Shown: positions 14,858-23,580 of the stretch, piece by piece
Position numbering within the stretch: position 1 is the stretch's first letter
Layout of the letters: every line of letters starts with the position of its first letter
Origin: Chthoniobacter flavus
GTDB lineage: Bacteria; Verrucomicrobiota; Verrucomicrobiia; Chthoniobacterales; Terrimicrobiaceae
Assembly: GCA_945883435.1 (NCBI GenBank)
Contig: CAMCXK010000020.1
Coordinates: forward strand, 1 to 45,159
Direction of reading: 5' to 3'
DNA length: 45,159 bases
Made by a program: the position numbers and the translations under genes
Notes under the pieces: generated by a model
Seen by the model: the letters and a program-made list of their open reading frames with translations, nothing else
What the model was told of the DNA's origin: nothing
Database searches by the model: none

Positions 14858-15447
14858 GCGAGGGCTATGGAAAGAGCGAGGGCCGTATTTTTTCGAAAGT
14901 AGAGATCGTCGTGAGAGTGCGGAGCCGTGGGTTTATTTGTGACTTGCTCCTCGATGGCCTGCGCGGTGCGCAGCGGGGTCATCCAGCGCTCGTTGTCGGT
15001 GCCTGCTTCGGCTTGGGATTGGGTCGCTTTTCCGTCTGGGACGGCTTCGGGGGTGGCCTCGGTGCCGAGGATGACGCTGTTTTGCACCTCCGCCTGGAGC
15101 GTGGCCGTGCGGGTGGTCTCGCCGGGGACGGCCCAGCGGATTTCGAGGAGGGCGGAGATGGCGGCGGGATTGCCTGCGGAGAAGATGGCCTCGAGGGGGA
15201 CTGTGTTAAGGTTTAATGTGGGTGGTTCCCCAGAGGCCAGAGCGAGGAAATTGGAGTCTGCAAAGGTGCGCTTGAGCGCGATCGAGCTCGTGGTGCCGAC
15301 CGGCATGGTAGCCACGGCGTTGCGGGAGACGAAGACGATCTCGACGGCGAGGCTGTCGCAGCGCTTGAGCACGACCCGCTCGAGGGCGACATTCGATGCC
15401 GCGCTCTTGACGAGCTGTTTTTTGGAGAGGTCGACGAAAAATTTCAT
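14854..15447 (-). CDS. Tail-fibre-associated (baseplate or fibre connector) protein
   Basis: 197 residues starting MKFFVDLSKKQLVKSAASNV. The C-terminus has QSQAEAGTDNERWMTPLRTA followed by QAIEEQV, a motif widely seen in tail-fibre proteins of dsDNA phages. The N-terminal half is beta-rich. ATGA overlap with the collagen-like fibre gene suggests the two are made together and may form one fibre assembly. Confidence 0.65.
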   Translation of the reverse strand: MKFFVDLSKKQLVKSAASNVALERVVLKRCDSLAVEIVFVSRNAVATMPVGTTSSIALKRTFADSNFLALASGEPPTLNLNTVPLEAIFSAGNPAAISALLEIRWAVPGETTRTATLQAEVQNSVILGTEATPEAVPDGKATQSQAEAGTDNERWMTPLRTAQAIEEQVTNKPTAPHSHDDLYFRKNTALALSIALA

Positions 15448-15506
15448 GCCGCTGAACCAGCGGCAGGTGTCAAATCACGCTTCCGAGCGGCTCCGCAGGG
15501 GCGGGA

Positions 15507-16571
15507 TCAGACGCTCACGAAAGGCTGGGTGCGGACGCGGAGGTGGCCCCGGTGCTCGCCTTCGAGCTCGTGGTAGGCGCGGTGGTGAAGGATTTCCGGA
15601 GAGTCGGCCGGGGCGTCGGGCGATTTGCGCTTGATGTGGTCGCAGGCGATGTGGGGCACACAGGCGATCCTCAGGCCGGCCGGGGCCCAGCGGTGCCAGC
15701 ACAGAAAGAGGTCCTGGGTGCCCTTGCCCTCGTAGCCGGTGAAGTCGGCGTGGGCGAGGGCGCGGCGGGAGAGCAGCGTGCAGCCGAGGCCGCACCAGTC
15801 CGAGGGCACGATAGCCCCGCGACCGATGCCTGGGTAGGCGAAGTCCAGCCAGCCACGGCGGCGCCAGCCATGCTTGGCGGTGACCTCCCAGATATTGCCA
15901 TCCGGCGGGCAGGCTTTGATGCGCTCGCGCAGACGGCCCAGGCGCCGATGCTCTCGATCGGCCAGGCGGTGGGTGGCCTCGGCTTCAGCTATGTTTTCGG
16001 GGCGTTTGAGAGATTTCAGGCGGGCTTCGCAGGCTTCCAGCACCAGGCGCAGGCGGGGCGGCAGGCGGCGTTCGGCGGGCAGGAAGTCCTCGGCGATCTG
16101 GTGGGTCTGCGAGCCGAAGCCTCCCAGGAAAAGCCCGTTCGGGTAGGTGGCGGCGGCGATGTCGTAGTGTGGCTGGCCGTCGGCGGTCGGCATCGAGAGA
16201 GTCCACTCGAGCACGCGGAGAGCATCGGCGGGAATGATCGTGTCGCTTTCGACGACCAGGCAGCGGGTGGCGCGGATTTTCCGTGCAAACGCGAAGGCGG
16301 CACCCTGGAGCGCGGCGATGCGGAGCTGGGCGGCCTCTTTGTAGCGCGTCGAGGCGTCGTCTTTGATCGGCAGGTTGAGCACGGTGACTTTCCAGCCCTC
16401 GGGGAGTTCGCGGGTGGCCACCTCAGCGGCGGCTTTGGCTTCCCGGCTTTCGTCCGTGGCCAGTATAAAATGGGCCTCAGAGAGGTGCCAGGCGGCGGCG
16501 GCGACGGCGCGCACGCATTGCGGGAATGCGTAGAGGTAGCTGCGGGTGGCGGCGACGGTGATGGCGATCAT
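15507..16571 (-). CDS. Prophage glycosyltransferase, GT-A fold
   Basis: 354 residues. N-terminal strand-helix pattern of a nucleotide-sugar-binding GT-A domain (MIAITVAATRSYLYAFPQCV...), then LVVESDTIIP, whose E-S-D at 108-110 is the DxD-like metal site. Later GRGAIVPSDWCGLGCTLLSR and a YEGKGTQDLFLCWHRW acceptor-side segment. No signal peptide or membrane anchor, so it acts in the cytoplasm. Its start overlaps the stop of the Thr-rich gene (ATGA). A role in glycosylating a virion protein, most simply its neighbour, is an inference. Alternatively it could alter host surface sugars. Confidence 0.75.
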   Translation of the reverse strand: MIAITVAATRSYLYAFPQCVRAVAAAAWHLSEAHFILATDESREAKAAAEVATRELPEGWKVTVLNLPIKDDASTRYKEAAQLRIAALQGAAFAFARKIRATRCLVVESDTIIPADALRVLEWTLSMPTADGQPHYDIAAATYPNGLFLGGFGSQTHQIAEDFLPAERRLPPRLRLVLEACEARLKSLKRPENIAEAEATHRLADREHRRLGRLRERIKACPPDGNIWEVTAKHGWRRRGWLDFAYPGIGRGAIVPSDWCGLGCTLLSRRALAHADFTGYEGKGTQDLFLCWHRWAPAGLRIACVPHIACDHIKRKSPDAPADSPEILHHRAYHELEGEHRGHLRVRTQPFVSV

Positions 16572-18775
16572 GGCATTCCGTCATCAAGCAAACTTTGAGT
16601 AAATACCCCATATCCCTGAACTATTGGTATATAACTGGAAATTGTAATAGGAACTTCCCCGTTCAAATCGTCTGTGTAAGTAGTCCCAGTAGGATATTGA
16701 GTTGAACCTGTTCCAGAACTTTGTCCGTCATAAGTTGTCAGTAGTATTATAGCCCCAGCCGACACAATTATGGTGTTGGAAGCGTTGGGAGTGAAAAACC
16801 CTCCTCTGATACTCCCCGCAACCACTTCCGCTCCAACTCTTGCTTCAACAAATGAGTTTATGGTAAATGATCCGCTGGATGTTGTATTTTGTGTAATTGT
16901 TCCTGTAACGGTTTTATATACAATAGTCGTTGTAAAACTTTCCCCTATGCGCGATCCATTCACGGTAGTATATTCTGCTGTGTCGCAAAGTTCCCAACCT
17001 TCCAAATCTTTGTAAATTAAGCCGGAAAATTTAGGATAGAGGGGGACGGCCCCAACAACGCCCGGCATGATGTTTCCGCGTTCGATTTCTCGACCCCATG
17101 TGTGTTGCGCGTTGTCAGACATAAACGCGCCTAAAGTAGAGTGTGTATTGTCGGTGATGAAATCAAGGGAAGGATTTGCTAACCCGTGACCTTGAAAATT
17201 TTGGTGGGCAAATCTAACAATTTCTGCCCCATTTATTTTACTTGTTGAATACCCAAGTTTAGAAAAAAAGCTACCTATCTTTTTATTTCCCCACTCGAAT
17301 GTAGTTGCACCATCCTGCTTTTCGGGAAAAGGCACTTTGACTTCGCCTTTCTCTTCATCCTGTGAATAAGTAAAAGTTATACGGTCTACCTTATGTGTGG
17401 AGGTTCTTTGTGTCGATATAAACCAAGTATGCTCAAAATCCACATTGCTGGACGTATTTGTAATAAAACTGGTTTTATCGTTAGGAAGATGAAAGAATCG
17501 TTTATTGCCACTCCCTGTTGTTGACCACGGGAACACATCTTGATCTACCAATCCGGGCCAATCTTGCGACGACACAGTTAAAAGACCGCCAGTCGTAAAA
17601 AATGTTGAGGTTTCTATAGATTCCGTGTTTTCAACATAATACGTTCTTGTTCTTATCTCTTTTGGCCCCCCTGCGCCATACCTCCCTGTCCACCATCCAA
17701 ACCTGTCATAAAGAGTTGTTTCTGATTCTCCATAATAAGTTTCAGTCGTAGTAGTTGTCGTATCGACAACAGTATCGCTTGTAGTCGTCGTAAAAAATCC
17801 CATCTGATACGAAACAGGGGTTGTTCTTGTTACATTGTCAGAAACTGTATATTGATACGAGTTTCCTTCGTCGTCTATTTCTTCATAAACAGTAAACCCT
17901 GTTCTATTTGAGCAGCTTCGAGTTTCGTATGATCCGTAGTAGCTTAAAAAAGTTTCTTCAACCCAAGTAGACGTGGTTGTTTCATGGCCACTTATTATTG
18001 TAGATGTGGTTGTAACGCTTTTTGTGGATAAACTTTCATCACGCACATTGATTGTTTTTATGTAGAGTTCCTTAAAAGAGTGCGTAAACCGTGTCGGTAA
18101 ATAAGATAGTTCTGTTACTGGTTTATTTGATGTGGGGGAGTCAAAAGTAGCTGCATTAAGAGCTTCATAAATAGTGTGCGCGATCACCTCCACATTCCCG
18201 TCAAGTGCTGTGTATGTAAGGAGTTCGACTTCTTCTCCTTCAATAATAATGGTTCTGGTTTTTTCGGTAATAACATATGTAGCAACTGTTTTTTCAATTT
18301 CTTTAGTGTCCTGAAAAAAATTTGTGATATTGTCAGTTATTCCGACTGTCCAAAAATAATCTAATTGCGGAATAGTTGTTGTCTGCCGCACATAATCTTC
18401 ATAAGATTCGGTTGCTGTGGTTTGCTGTCTTATTGTTAGTAACGGAGATGTTGAAACGGTGCTGTCTTCATAACTAGAATAAGTTGTAGAGTTCCTATCC
18501 ACACTTGTATAAAGTTGTGTGCGATATTCAGCACCGCCTCCTATCGTGGTTCTGGTGCCAAAAACCGCTTCGGCCCAATAAGTGGTTGCGAGAGAAGTAA
18601 GAACAGGAGAATATGTTCCTTTAACTACGCGATAATAACTGTTTGATTCTGTTTCGCGCCCCACAGTCCCTGGTCCCAATCTACTTGAGCTTTCAGATCC
18701 AGAAAAAGTAGAAATAATTTCACCTACAAAAGTTGGCAGAACTTTTGAAGTTGTATATGATAGCCAAGCAATCAT
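16568..18775 (-). CDS. Large Thr/Ser/Tyr-rich protein of strongly AT-rich composition
   Basis: 735 residues, no recognised family. The gene is visibly AT-rich (two sample lines of 60 bases are about 43% and 30% GC) against clearly GC-rich neighbours on both sides, with matching codon choice. The protein has Thr clusters (FFTTTTSDTVVDTTTTTTET), many Tyr/Ser pairs, little helix and few cysteines, like an extended beta-repeat virion protein. The second ATG (18775) is chosen because it overlaps the preceding stop as ATGA; its own stop overlaps the glycosyltransferase start. The position between baseplate-like and fibre genes suggests a tail-tip or side-fibre protein acquired by recent transfer. 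Confidence 0.8.
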   Translation of the reverse strand: MIAWLSYTTSKVLPTFVGEIISTFSGSESSSRLGPGTVGRETESNSYYRVVKGTYSPVLTSLATTYWAEAVFGTRTTIGGGAEYRTQLYTSVDRNSTTYSSYEDSTVSTSPLLTIRQQTTATESYEDYVRQTTTIPQLDYFWTVGITDNITNFFQDTKEIEKTVATYVITEKTRTIIIEGEEVELLTYTALDGNVEVIAHTIYEALNAATFDSPTSNKPVTELSYLPTRFTHSFKELYIKTINVRDESLSTKSVTTTSTIISGHETTTSTWVEETFLSYYGSYETRSCSNRTGFTVYEEIDDEGNSYQYTVSDNVTRTTPVSYQMGFFTTTTSDTVVDTTTTTTETYYGESETTLYDRFGWWTGRYGAGGPKEIRTRTYYVENTESIETSTFFTTGGLLTVSSQDWPGLVDQDVFPWSTTGSGNKRFFHLPNDKTSFITNTSSNVDFEHTWFISTQRTSTHKVDRITFTYSQDEEKGEVKVPFPEKQDGATTFEWGNKKIGSFFSKLGYSTSKINGAEIVRFAHQNFQGHGLANPSLDFITDNTHSTLGAFMSDNAQHTWGREIERGNIMPGVVGAVPLYPKFSGLIYKDLEGWELCDTAEYTTVNGSRIGESFTTTIVYKTVTGTITQNTTSSGSFTINSFVEARVGAEVVAGSIRGGFFTPNASNTIIVSAGAIILLTTYDGQSSGTGSTQYPTGTTYTDDLNGEVPITISSYIPIVQGYGVFTQSLLDDGMP

Positions 18776-19401
18776 TGAAATAAAATTTGATACCACCGAT
18801 CCACGCCGGGAACGCCGGGAAGCGGGGCTTCGGTTTTATCAATGACAACCGCTTGGTTGAAAGTGACGCTGGGATTTCCGGGACCGAGGGTGCGATAAAC
18901 TATTCCTTCAAAAGTCAGGCCAAAGAGAACCCACGCCTCGGCGGGCAGTGCGGAAGGGACAATTCTTTGCACAGGCGGGTCGCTGGCATCGATGACGATC
19001 TGAACACTCGTAATCTGTTTGCCGTCAGTCAAACATTTTGCTTTCCATTTCTGAAGAGTAGCGGGAACGGTGAACGAGGCGAGTTCACCGTCGGCAAATA
19101 GGTTGGACGGCAAAAGACCAGCAACCGTTCCCGGCCAGACTTCGGCTTTGTAGCTGTTATATTTTCCTTCGTCGTCTGGTTCTCCCTCGCCACGCATATT
19201 GATGATGTCCCAGGGGCGCTTCTCCGAGGCGGCCGCGCCCCCGCTGCGCGTGGGCTTGAGCGAGACGACGGTGCCATTGAGCGTCTCGGTGAGCTTGATT
19301 CCCACGCCGGGGAGCACGCGGGCGCGCTTGAGGGCATCGACCAGGGCATTCAGGTCGGAGGCGTTGAGGGGGCTGCGTTTTTGGTAGGTGGGGTATTGCA
19401 T
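18772..19401 (-). CDS. Hypothetical tail or baseplate protein
   Basis: 209 residues from ATG 19401 (MQYPTYQKRSPLNASDLNAL). The N-terminal segment with LNALVDALKRARVLPGVGIK and a GTVVSLKP strand resembles small tail-tip proteins that carry short trimerising segments before beta domains. No firm family. GC content falls from its 5' to its 3' end, toward the AT-rich gene it overlaps by ATGA, so the border of the transferred block may lie inside this gene. Confidence 0.55.
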   Translation of the reverse strand: MQYPTYQKRSPLNASDLNALVDALKRARVLPGVGIKLTETLNGTVVSLKPTRSGGAAASEKRPWDIINMRGEGEPDDEGKYNSYKAEVWPGTVAGLLPSNLFADGELASFTVPATLQKWKAKCLTDGKQITSVQIVIDASDPPVQRIVPSALPAEAWVLFGLTFEGIVYRTLGPGNPSVTFNQAVVIDKTEAPLPGVPGVDRWYQILFQ

Positions 19402-20048
19402 CAGTCCGCGCCGTAGATGTCGGCATTCCAGCCCCGGGGGCCACTGGACATGTATTCGCGAGTGACCTCCCAGTTGTTGTCCGCATCTTGGCTGCCATCG
19501 ACGCCGGTCAAGAGCCAGTTGGCTCCGGCGGGCAACTCGGGCGCTTTCGTCGGGCTGGCGATTTTGCCGAGATCGGTCAAGGTGGGCTCGTCGGTATTCG
19601 CATCGGTGACGCGGATCGAGATGCGCGGCTGGAGGTAGTCGGTGAACCCGCGCAGGTAGAGCGCGACGAATTTCTGAAAGCCTTCGCCGTAGCTGGTGAG
19701 ATTCTCGGCGGCGATGTCGGTGCCTTCCTTCTGCCACTTGTCCCATTTTTTCCACTCGTCGTCGCTGACTGCCCATTTGCCTTCGGGCTGGAAGTGCGGG
19801 TGGGTGGCCAGAGGTTCCTGGGAAGCTGTGCCCGAGAGAGAGTAGGTGTCGCCCACGGAATCGTCTACCTCGTCGTAGGTCAGCACGGCGCGGCCGTCGG
19901 CGAGGGATCGGCGCACATTGCGGATCTTCGAGCCCGAGGGCTTGGGGATGGCGTCGATGCTGCTGGCTCCGACTTCCTCGAGGGTCACGCTGGTGACTCC
20001 CCGGTTGCGGTTGTTGACAGTTTTTTCGCGGCGGGTTTCGGCAGGCAT
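19401..20048 (-). CDS. Hypothetical tail protein
   Basis: 215 residues. Begins basic (MPAETRREKTVNNRNRGVTS), then an acidic, aromatic middle (DDEWKKWDKWQKEGTDIAAE) and a beta-rich end. It lies directly after the tape measure gene (one base apart), where distal tail or baseplate proteins are encoded. Its stop overlaps the next start (TGATG). Not recognised beyond context. Confidence 0.6.
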   Translation of the reverse strand: MPAETRREKTVNNRNRGVTSVTLEEVGASSIDAIPKPSGSKIRNVRRSLADGRAVLTYDEVDDSVGDTYSLSGTASQEPLATHPHFQPEGKWAVSDDEWKKWDKWQKEGTDIAAENLTSYGEGFQKFVALYLRGFTDYLQPRISIRVTDANTDEPTLTDLGKIASPTKAPELPAGANWLLTGVDGSQDADNNWEVTREYMSSGPRGWNADIYGAD

Positions 20049-20049
20049 A

Positions 20050-21636
20050 TCAGGAGAGGACGGGTTGAGGTGCCAGGCGGCCGATGCCGTCGGCGATGCG
20101 CTTCAGGAAGAGGGTCTGCTTGCGGCTCTCGTCGAGCAGCGCGGGGGCCCCGGCGACCGCGCCGCCCCCGCCGATCTTGGCGAGGCTGCTCGCGAAGAGA
20201 GGCTGGTTCGTGGCCTTGCCAGTCTCGGCTTCGTTCAAAGCCCCGAAGGCGGCTTGCAGGCCGCCGGGGGCGTTGGGCGCCGGGAGGGCGGCTTGAGCTT
20301 GGGTTTTCAGCGACTCCACGGTGTCGCCCAACCGGGCGAAGGTGCCGTCGAGATTCGACTGCACGCCGGAGAGGTCGACGAGATCGCCTGCCCCGGCAAA
20401 GCTTTCTTGAAACCCGCTGGCCAAGGCCCCCAGCGAAGCACTCATTCGGTCGCGGGCTTGCGCAAAGAAGGGGGCCAGGGCGTCCCCGCCGGACGTTAGA
20501 TTCTTGTCCGCCCCGGCTTGGAGATTTTGACCGGCCTGCGTGACGGCTTCCAGTGGACCTTTGAGTTTTTCACCGAGGCCGGGGATTTTGGAAAAGAGCG
20601 ACAGCGCCTTGGCCACGATGCCCAGCAACGCCGCGCCGAAGGCTTGAGCCGCGCCGATCAGTGCCGAGAGCATTCCTTTCCAGAAGTCCGGCTGGGTCAC
20701 GATGCCGAACAGAGTGACCGCATTTTGAACGATCTCGGGGATCAGGCGAGCGATCGCCCCGAAGACGCCAGAGAGGGAGCGAAAGAGAAAATTCACGGCA
20801 TTCCCCAGGGCGATGCGGATCGAGTCGCCCATGATCGACCAGATCGAGCCATCGGTCATGGCTTGGATGAACATGGCCGCCGCCGAACCGATCTGCTGGC
20901 CCAGGGCGGTGAAATCCATGGCGTTGAATTGCTCGAGCAGCGGCAGGATCGCCGGGGCGATGCTCTCCGCCATGCCCACGAAGACGCCCTGCAGCTTGTT
21001 GCTGGACGCGTTGATAAGGTCGGAGACGCGGTCGAAGATCGACGCATTCTGGTCCATGATCGCGGCTTGGCCGCCCAGCGTGTCGGCCGCCGTGGCAAGG
21101 GCCCCCGAGTCTCCGAAGAGGGTGAGCATCTTGCCCCCCGACTTGCCGAAGATCTCCATGGCCGTGGAGGCGCGTTCGGTGGGGTTGCCGATGCCGTTGA
21201 TCGCTTCGCCCAGAGTCTTGAATGCCTGGTCGGGGGCCATATTGGCGAGGTCGGTGGCATTCAGGCCCAGCTTGGCAAGGGCCTCCGCAGCGGGACCAGT
21301 GCCACTGGTGGCTGCGGCGAGGGCCTTCTGCATCTTGTTGATGGCAGGGCCCACTTGGTCCGCACCGATCCCCGCCTGGTCGAAGGCGGTGCGCAGCAGC
21401 ATGACCTTGCCGGCCGTCATGCCGGTCTGGCCTGCGACATCCGAGAGCAGGCCGCCCATATCAAGGGCCGCCTTCACACCGGCAGCCGCCCCCGCCAGAG
21501 CGGCAAAGGCCGCTGCGCCTGCGGCGGCGATGCCTGCCATGGCGGGCTTGAGCGAGGCCACCGAGGATTGGGTCTTTTTCAAGGCGGTTTGGAGCCCGGT
21601 ATCCTTCGCGCCCAATGTGACTGTTACATCTGCCAT
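20050..21636 (-). CDS. Tail tape measure protein
   Basis: 528 residues. Sets tail length and is thought to pass into the cell with the DNA. N-terminal coiled region (DTGLQTALKKTQSSVASLKP), very Ala/Gly-rich hydrophobic stretches (IAAAGAAAFAALAGAAAGVK; MLSALIGAAQAFGAALLGIV), and the family-typical early motif AFDQAGIGADQVGPAINKMQ ... LGLNATDLANMAPDQAFKTL. At this length it predicts a rather short tail: using about 1.5 angstrom per residue, near 80 nm (inference). Confidence 0.92.
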   Translation of the reverse strand: MADVTVTLGAKDTGLQTALKKTQSSVASLKPAMAGIAAAGAAAFAALAGAAAGVKAALDMGGLLSDVAGQTGMTAGKVMLLRTAFDQAGIGADQVGPAINKMQKALAAATSGTGPAAEALAKLGLNATDLANMAPDQAFKTLGEAINGIGNPTERASTAMEIFGKSGGKMLTLFGDSGALATAADTLGGQAAIMDQNASIFDRVSDLINASSNKLQGVFVGMAESIAPAILPLLEQFNAMDFTALGQQIGSAAAMFIQAMTDGSIWSIMGDSIRIALGNAVNFLFRSLSGVFGAIARLIPEIVQNAVTLFGIVTQPDFWKGMLSALIGAAQAFGAALLGIVAKALSLFSKIPGLGEKLKGPLEAVTQAGQNLQAGADKNLTSGGDALAPFFAQARDRMSASLGALASGFQESFAGAGDLVDLSGVQSNLDGTFARLGDTVESLKTQAQAALPAPNAPGGLQAAFGALNEAETGKATNQPLFASSLAKIGGGGAVAGAPALLDESRKQTLFLKRIADGIGRLAPQPVLS

Positions 21637-21637
21637 A

Positions 21638-22417
21638 TTATTGTTGGAGTCCTGCCTCCTTGGGTTTGGTTTTGCGGATTGCGTGGCTCATCATGCTGTA
21701 GAACTTGCGGCGGGCTAAGTTGACGGCAAAAGATTGCCCGTTGCCGGGAAGGGTTTCGCGGGAGTAACGGACGCCGTTTTTGAGTTTGATTTCCCAAGAA
21801 AAACCCGTGGCCCTGCGGTCGTTTATAGACCCCTTTGCTCGAGCCATGTTTCGACGCACCCATGCTGGAATGCCGCGCAATGGTTGGCGCGTATCGGCTT
21901 TGCATGCGGCAGCCGCAATGCCCCAACCTGCTTTTGCAAGGCCGACTTTTTTTAGAGTTTCCTTCAGATACTTCCGGTAGGCGGCTTGTTTGATAATTCC
22001 GCGATCAAGCATTCTTAGCGCTTTAGTAGTCCCATCAGGTGCACGGTTTTTTTTGTGAAAAGATTTAGCTGACTCAGCGCTTGCAAATGTTTCCTGAGTG
22101 TCGCGCGCCCAGACGATGCTGGACTTTGTGTGGACAAGCACTTCGCGCCCTTCTTTCCCCATGTTCATGACAGCCCGCCACCATGTGGGATTCACGATTG
22201 TAAAAATACTGCGCAGATTTCTTGTAATTTTCTTCTCGCCTTCTTTTTTTGCGGCCACACCAGCGCCTTTCGGAACCGTATTTTTAGCGAGTTCAACGGC
22301 GCAAAGGCGACCGGCATTGTAGACGAGTTGCCTGACTTCCTTTCCCACGACTTGCTCGTATTTACGCATCTTGCGAAGCATCTTGGCGTCGTCGATTTTT
22401 ATGGTGGGAGCTGGCAT
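21638..22417 (-). CDS. Basic hypothetical tail-region protein
   Basis: 259 residues from ATG 22417; a TTG at 22438 is possible but would overlap the chaperone gene. Very Lys/Arg-rich (KKEGEKKITRNLRSIFTIVN; IHxxR-like helices) with lower GC than its neighbours. It lies between the tail chaperones and the tape measure gene, where lambda-like phages normally have nothing, so it is an extra gene. No domain recognised. Confidence 0.6.
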   Translation of the reverse strand: MPAPTIKIDDAKMLRKMRKYEQVVGKEVRQLVYNAGRLCAVELAKNTVPKGAGVAAKKEGEKKITRNLRSIFTIVNPTWWRAVMNMGKEGREVLVHTKSSIVWARDTQETFASAESAKSFHKKNRAPDGTTKALRMLDRGIIKQAAYRKYLKETLKKVGLAKAGWGIAAAACKADTRQPLRGIPAWVRRNMARAKGSINDRRATGFSWEIKLKNGVRYSRETLPGNGQSFAVNLARRKFYSMMSHAIRKTKPKEAGLQQ

Positions 22418-22418
22418 T

Positions 22419-22619
22419 TTATTCGTCGTCCTCGTCAATAGTTGGCAGCGAAGTCAAAAGTGCGGCGAGGTCGTGCTCGGCCGGGGCGGATGGCTTGACG
22501 GTCCAGACGCCATGAGCTCGCAGGGCGGCGTGCTGGTAGGCCAGCGCTCGGTGAAGTGGGAGTTCCCAGAGAATGAAGTGTTCGGGCCATCCGGTTTCTT
22601 TTGCCAGGGTGAAGACCAT
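22419..22619 (-). CDS. T-part of the G/GT tail assembly chaperone
   Basis: 66 residues if started at ATG 22619, but the frame is open upstream to 22646, meeting the G gene at a slippery site. The sequence LAKETGWPEHFILWELPLHR then ALAYQHAALRA is characteristic of the T domain that recruits tail tube protein around the tape measure. It is therefore most likely made mainly as a G-T fusion of about 203 residues by -1 frameshifting, as in lambda. Confidence 0.8.
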   Translation of the reverse strand: MVFTLAKETGWPEHFILWELPLHRALAYQHAALRAHGVWTVKPSAPAEHDLAALLTSLPTIDEDDE

Positions 22620-22642
22620 TGCGGCCGCCGACCCTGGCTCGA

Positions 22643-23029
22643 TTAGTTTGGGGGGGTGGATTCCTCTTTGTCGCCCGGCTTGGCCTCGACGCCGAAGCTG
22701 GCGGCCGCCACGGCTTCCCCCATGCGGTTCAGCTCGGCGGAGAGTTCCCCGATGCGGGCGAGGTCGATCGTGAACATGAAAGCGTCGATGGCTTCGTGGG
22801 CCCGTCCAGTGTGGACGGCGCGCAGGACATCGGGCACCGGAGCGGATTGGAGCCAGGCGATGGCGGCGATGTTGCGCAACTGGTCGGCCTCGGAGAGTTG
22901 GCCGTCGAGCTGGATGCCGAGACGCTGCATGAGATTCAGGGACCCGATGCTGAAGGGCCGCAGGCGCAGGCCTGCGACATCCAGAGTCGCCGGATCCAGG
23001 TAGAGGTAGTCGGATTGGGGATCAGTCAT
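22643..23029 (-). CDS. Tail assembly chaperone (gpG-like)
   Basis: 128 residues with LRLRPFSIGSLNLMQRLGIQ and a helical middle; the position before the tape measure region and after the tail proteins is that of lambda gpG. It binds the tape measure protein during tail assembly. It ends EESTPPN-stop over a run of seven C residues followed by AAAC, the -1 frameshift site. Its start overlaps the preceding stop (ATGA). Confidence 0.8.
   Translation of the reverse strand: MTDPQSDYLYLDPATLDVAGLRLRPFSIGSLNLMQRLGIQLDGQLSEADQLRNIAAIAWLQSAPVPDVLRAVHTGRAHEAIDAFMFTIDLARIGELSAELNRMGEAVAAASFGVEAKPGDKEESTPPN
22646..22652 (-). promoter_or_regulatory. -1 ribosomal frameshift slippery site (C CCA AAC)
   Basis: On the minus strand the in-phase heptamer C-CCA-AAC lies just before the G gene stop TAA (22645-22643). 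After a -1 slip the ribosome reads CTA-ATC-GAG-CCA and so on without a stop into the T frame. The heptamer fits the X-XXY-YYZ rule, and the preceding run of C residues could help slipping. Efficiency cannot be judged from the sequence. Confidence 0.75.
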
Positions 23030-23529
23030 TTCAGGTAGGAGAGGAGCTGGGTTTTTTTATCGGAGGGAAGATCGGCCGGGATCGTGACCATCTTGCGGCC
23101 ACGGCGGAGAATGGCGGCTGGCGTGAGCGAGCGGATCCTGTCCCGCAGCTCGCTGTGGTGCCGGTCGCCCCAGCGCATGAAGGCGATCGGGTGGTGGCAG
23201 TGCTCCAAGCACCATTGCTCGGAGTGGTAGCGGCGTTGGAACTCGGCGAAGTCGATCTCTTCGCGACCTTCGGCGGTGACGAAGAGGCCCTTGGATGCCC
23301 CATCGATAAACCACTCCACTTTGCGAAGGGGGCCTTTCTCGGTCTGCTCGACGGTGTCGCGGAAACCGCCCGGCTCAACGAGCCGGAAGCCGCTCGTGAG
23401 CGCATGGGCGATGAGGCGGGTGTTTGATGCGTTGAGGGGGTTGTTTCCGTAACGCACGCGGCCGTTCGGATCGGTTTCGCCGAAGGATGTCTCGGTGAGG
23501 TAGTGGTAGCTGTCGCCTGGCTTTAACAT
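23026..23529 (-). CDS. Hypothetical tail-region protein
   Basis: 167 residues, starting MLKPGDSYHYLTETSFGETD. Has an unusual His/Trp-rich stretch (YHSEQWCLEHCHHPIAFMRW then GDRHHSEL), which could bind a metal, followed by a basic helix. It lies between the tail tube pair and the G chaperone. Unrecognised; possibly a tail completion or assembly protein. Confidence 0.6.
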   Translation of the reverse strand: MLKPGDSYHYLTETSFGETDPNGRVRYGNNPLNASNTRLIAHALTSGFRLVEPGGFRDTVEQTEKGPLRKVEWFIDGASKGLFVTAEGREEIDFAEFQRRYHSEQWCLEHCHHPIAFMRWGDRHHSELRDRIRSLTPAAILRRGRKMVTIPADLPSDKKTQLLSYLK

Positions 23530-23580
23530 AATGGGATCGGTGGGCAGACGGCCGGTCTGCGAGCGGGCGCGGGTGCGCGG

